Shown here: piece by piece, positions 63,168 to 64,000 of the stretch
Position numbering within the stretch: the first letter of the stretch is position 1
Layout: every line of letters begins with the position of its first letter
Assembly (NCBI GenBank): GCA_965248635.1
Contig: OZ252114.1
Coordinates: 5,370,895-5,434,894, forward strand
DNA: 64,000 nucleotides
Source of the DNA: CBDAPI01 sp965248635
GTDB lineage: Bacteria > Acidobacteriota > UBA6911 > RPQK01 > CBDAPI01
Reading direction: 5' to 3'
Translations under genes and position numbers: made by a program
Notes under the pieces: model-generated
Database searches by the model: none
Told to the model about the DNA's origin: nothing
What the model saw: the letters and a program-made list of their open reading frames with translations, nothing else

Positions 63168-63245
63168 AGAGTGGGAGTAAGGGGCCTCAGGGCTGCGTCC
63201 GGGAATTTAAACGTCCTCCGCCCTGAGGCCCCTTACTCCCACTCT
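63168..63245. repeat. Long perfect palindrome, copy 3 of the TTTAAA-core family
   Basis: Arms 63168-63193 and 63220-63245 form a perfect 26-bp inverted repeat; the 26-nt core is identical to the copy at 26223. It lies between the oxidoreductase stop and the glycosyltransferase start. Confidence 0.9.
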
Positions 63246-63314
63246 TCGCCACGGATCGGTATAGGAGCACCCCACGGAAGCGGCTCCTACACTGCGCCGG
63301 TCGGGAGCATTCCG

Positions 63315-63980
63315 ATGGATGCCAGTCAAACAACCTGGATCGTGGTTCCCGCCTTCAACGAGAGTGAGGTACTCCGGGAGGTCTTACAGCTCCTGCTGCG
63401 AGAAGGTTACCGGGTGGTGCTGGTCGACGACGGTTCGTCTGATGGAGGGCTCGAGCCACTGGGAGATCTTCCCCTTCATTCCTGTCGGCATGTCATCAAT
63501 CTGGGGCAGTGTGCGGCGTTGCAGACCGGGATCGATTACGCTCTGGAAATGGGTGCCTCTTTCATCATTACTTTTGACGCGGACGGCCAGCATCGGACGG
63601 AGGATGTGGCGGCCATGCTGGGGCCTCTGCTGGGCGGTGAAAGGGATGTGACTCTGGGCTCGAGATTCAAGAACCAGGGCGGGGCTCCGGGGATCCCGGG
63701 AACGAGAAAAATTCTGCTCAGGAGCGGGGCGATGTTCTCACGCGTGGCCCTGGGACTGCAGGTGACCGACATGCACAACGGCCTGCGTGGGTTCACGGCT
63801 GAAGCGGCTCGAAAACTCGAGATTACCCAGAACCGGATGGCCCACGCCACCCAGATTCTGCATCAGATTCGCCGTCACCGGATGAGGTATGAAGAGGTCC
63901 CGGTGACCATCCGCTATACAGATTATTCGATGGCCAAGGGCCAGAGTCTGAGCAATCTGCTCAACGTTTTCTGGAGTTAA
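63315..63980 (+). CDS. Family 2 glycosyltransferase (DPM/DPG-synthase-like), ending frameshifted at the window edge
   Basis: GT-A fold: TWIVVPAFNESEVLREVL, VVLVDDGSSDGG, FIITFDADGQH (Asp-x-Asp) and TLGSRFKNQGGAPG are the dolichyl-phosphate-mannose-synthase-like pattern, and MHNGLRGFTAEAA the acceptor region. The ATG at 63315 was chosen. The frame stops at 63980 after NVFWS, but adding one G in TGGAG would read FWELMSNLVY, the usual continuation, so the true C-terminus likely lies beyond the window. Confidence 0.85.
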   Translation: MDASQTTWIVVPAFNESEVLREVLQLLLREGYRVVLVDDGSSDGGLEPLGDLPLHSCRHVINLGQCAALQTGIDYALEMGASFIITFDADGQHRTEDVAAMLGPLLGGERDVTLGSRFKNQGGAPGIPGTRKILLRSGAMFSRVALGLQVTDMHNGLRGFTAEAARKLEITQNRMAHATQILHQIRRHRMRYEEVPVTIRYTDYSMAKGQSLSNLLNVFWS

Positions 63981-64000
63981 TGTCAAATCTTGTGTACGGC

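Noticed and set aside
1..64000. tRNA, rRNA and CRISPR features
   Set aside because: No clover-leaf candidates, rRNA signatures or regularly spaced direct repeats were recognised by eye; a dedicated scan could still find a missed tRNA.

Overview
The window (about 58-60% G+C by eye) looks like a chromosomal piece of an uncultured Gram-negative heterotroph. Evidence is a BY-kinase/Wza exopolysaccharide export pair, lipoproteins, Tat signals and a DUF481-type outer-membrane barrel. The gene set (Tat-exported Gfo/Idh oxidoreductases, many sulfatases and alkaline-phosphatase-superfamily enzymes, DUF3303, corrinoid C1 genes, heterotetrameric sarcosine oxidase) is most reminiscent of Acidobacteriota or a similar environmental phylum. 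That assignment is an inference only. No rRNA, tRNA or CRISPR array was found.

Layout. 1-1721: a serine hydrolase cut by the window edge and a frameshifted FkbM methyltransferase. 1956-12611: a PabB-PabC fusion (folate supply), divergent from a nine-gene + strand cluster for corrinoid/tetrahydrofolate methyl transfer: 2-hydroxyacid dehydrogenase, MetV-like protein, MetF, virulence-factor-domain protein, unknown 225-aa protein, MtaA-like and DHPS-like methyltransferases, corrinoid protein, small Cys protein, RACo-like activator. 12800-17032: sugar-acid/inositol-type catabolism (Gfo/Idh, PfkB kinase, IolB-like isomerase, SDR) with truncations and frameshifts. 17147-25854: a minus-strand run with a sulfotransferase, an Oxa1/DUF106-like membrane protein, two large phosphodiesterase-like enzymes and a sulfatase lipoprotein interrupted by an amber codon. 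26328-33076: housekeeping and miscellaneous genes (YceI, DUF481, PPDK, exported RidA, DnaJ domain) plus gene fragments. 33729-36747: a decayed zone with a broken Gfo/Idh gene and an IS630-type element between two inverted MITE-like repeats. 36827-39230: SxtJ/DUF5989 pair and an FG-GAP protein. 39235-46126: soxBDAG sarcosine oxidase, a 6PGDH-like oxidoreductase and a DUF6282 protein. 46311-55626: HprK-like kinase and PqqD-like protein, then broken sulfatase/TPR and Wza genes, tyrosine autokinase, CpsB-type phosphatase and a nucleotidyltransferase, i.e. a polysaccharide and possibly peptide-modification locus. 55673-63980: PhoD-like phosphatase, sulfatase, epimerase, GMC-type oxidoreductase and a GT2 glycosyltransferase.

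How they fit together. The C1 cluster and sarcosine oxidase both feed methyl groups into tetrahydrofolate and suggest use of methylated amines or ethers. The sulfatases, phosphodiesterases and sulfotransferase suggest turnover and synthesis of sulfated or phosphorylated glycans.

A striking property is the number of single-base frame breaks (near 1205, 16142, 16920, 34031, 34063, 46975, 47398, 49735, 49805, 63973), two in-frame amber codons (25219, 34487) and abrupt gene-to-gene joins (14990, 31873, 48874, 50505). Several breaks look like one lost base in a short C or G run, so assembly error is a serious alternative to real decay. The most interesting non-coding signals are a family of three long perfect palindromes whose arms differ between copies while the core is conserved, and the MITE-IS630-MITE arrangement.
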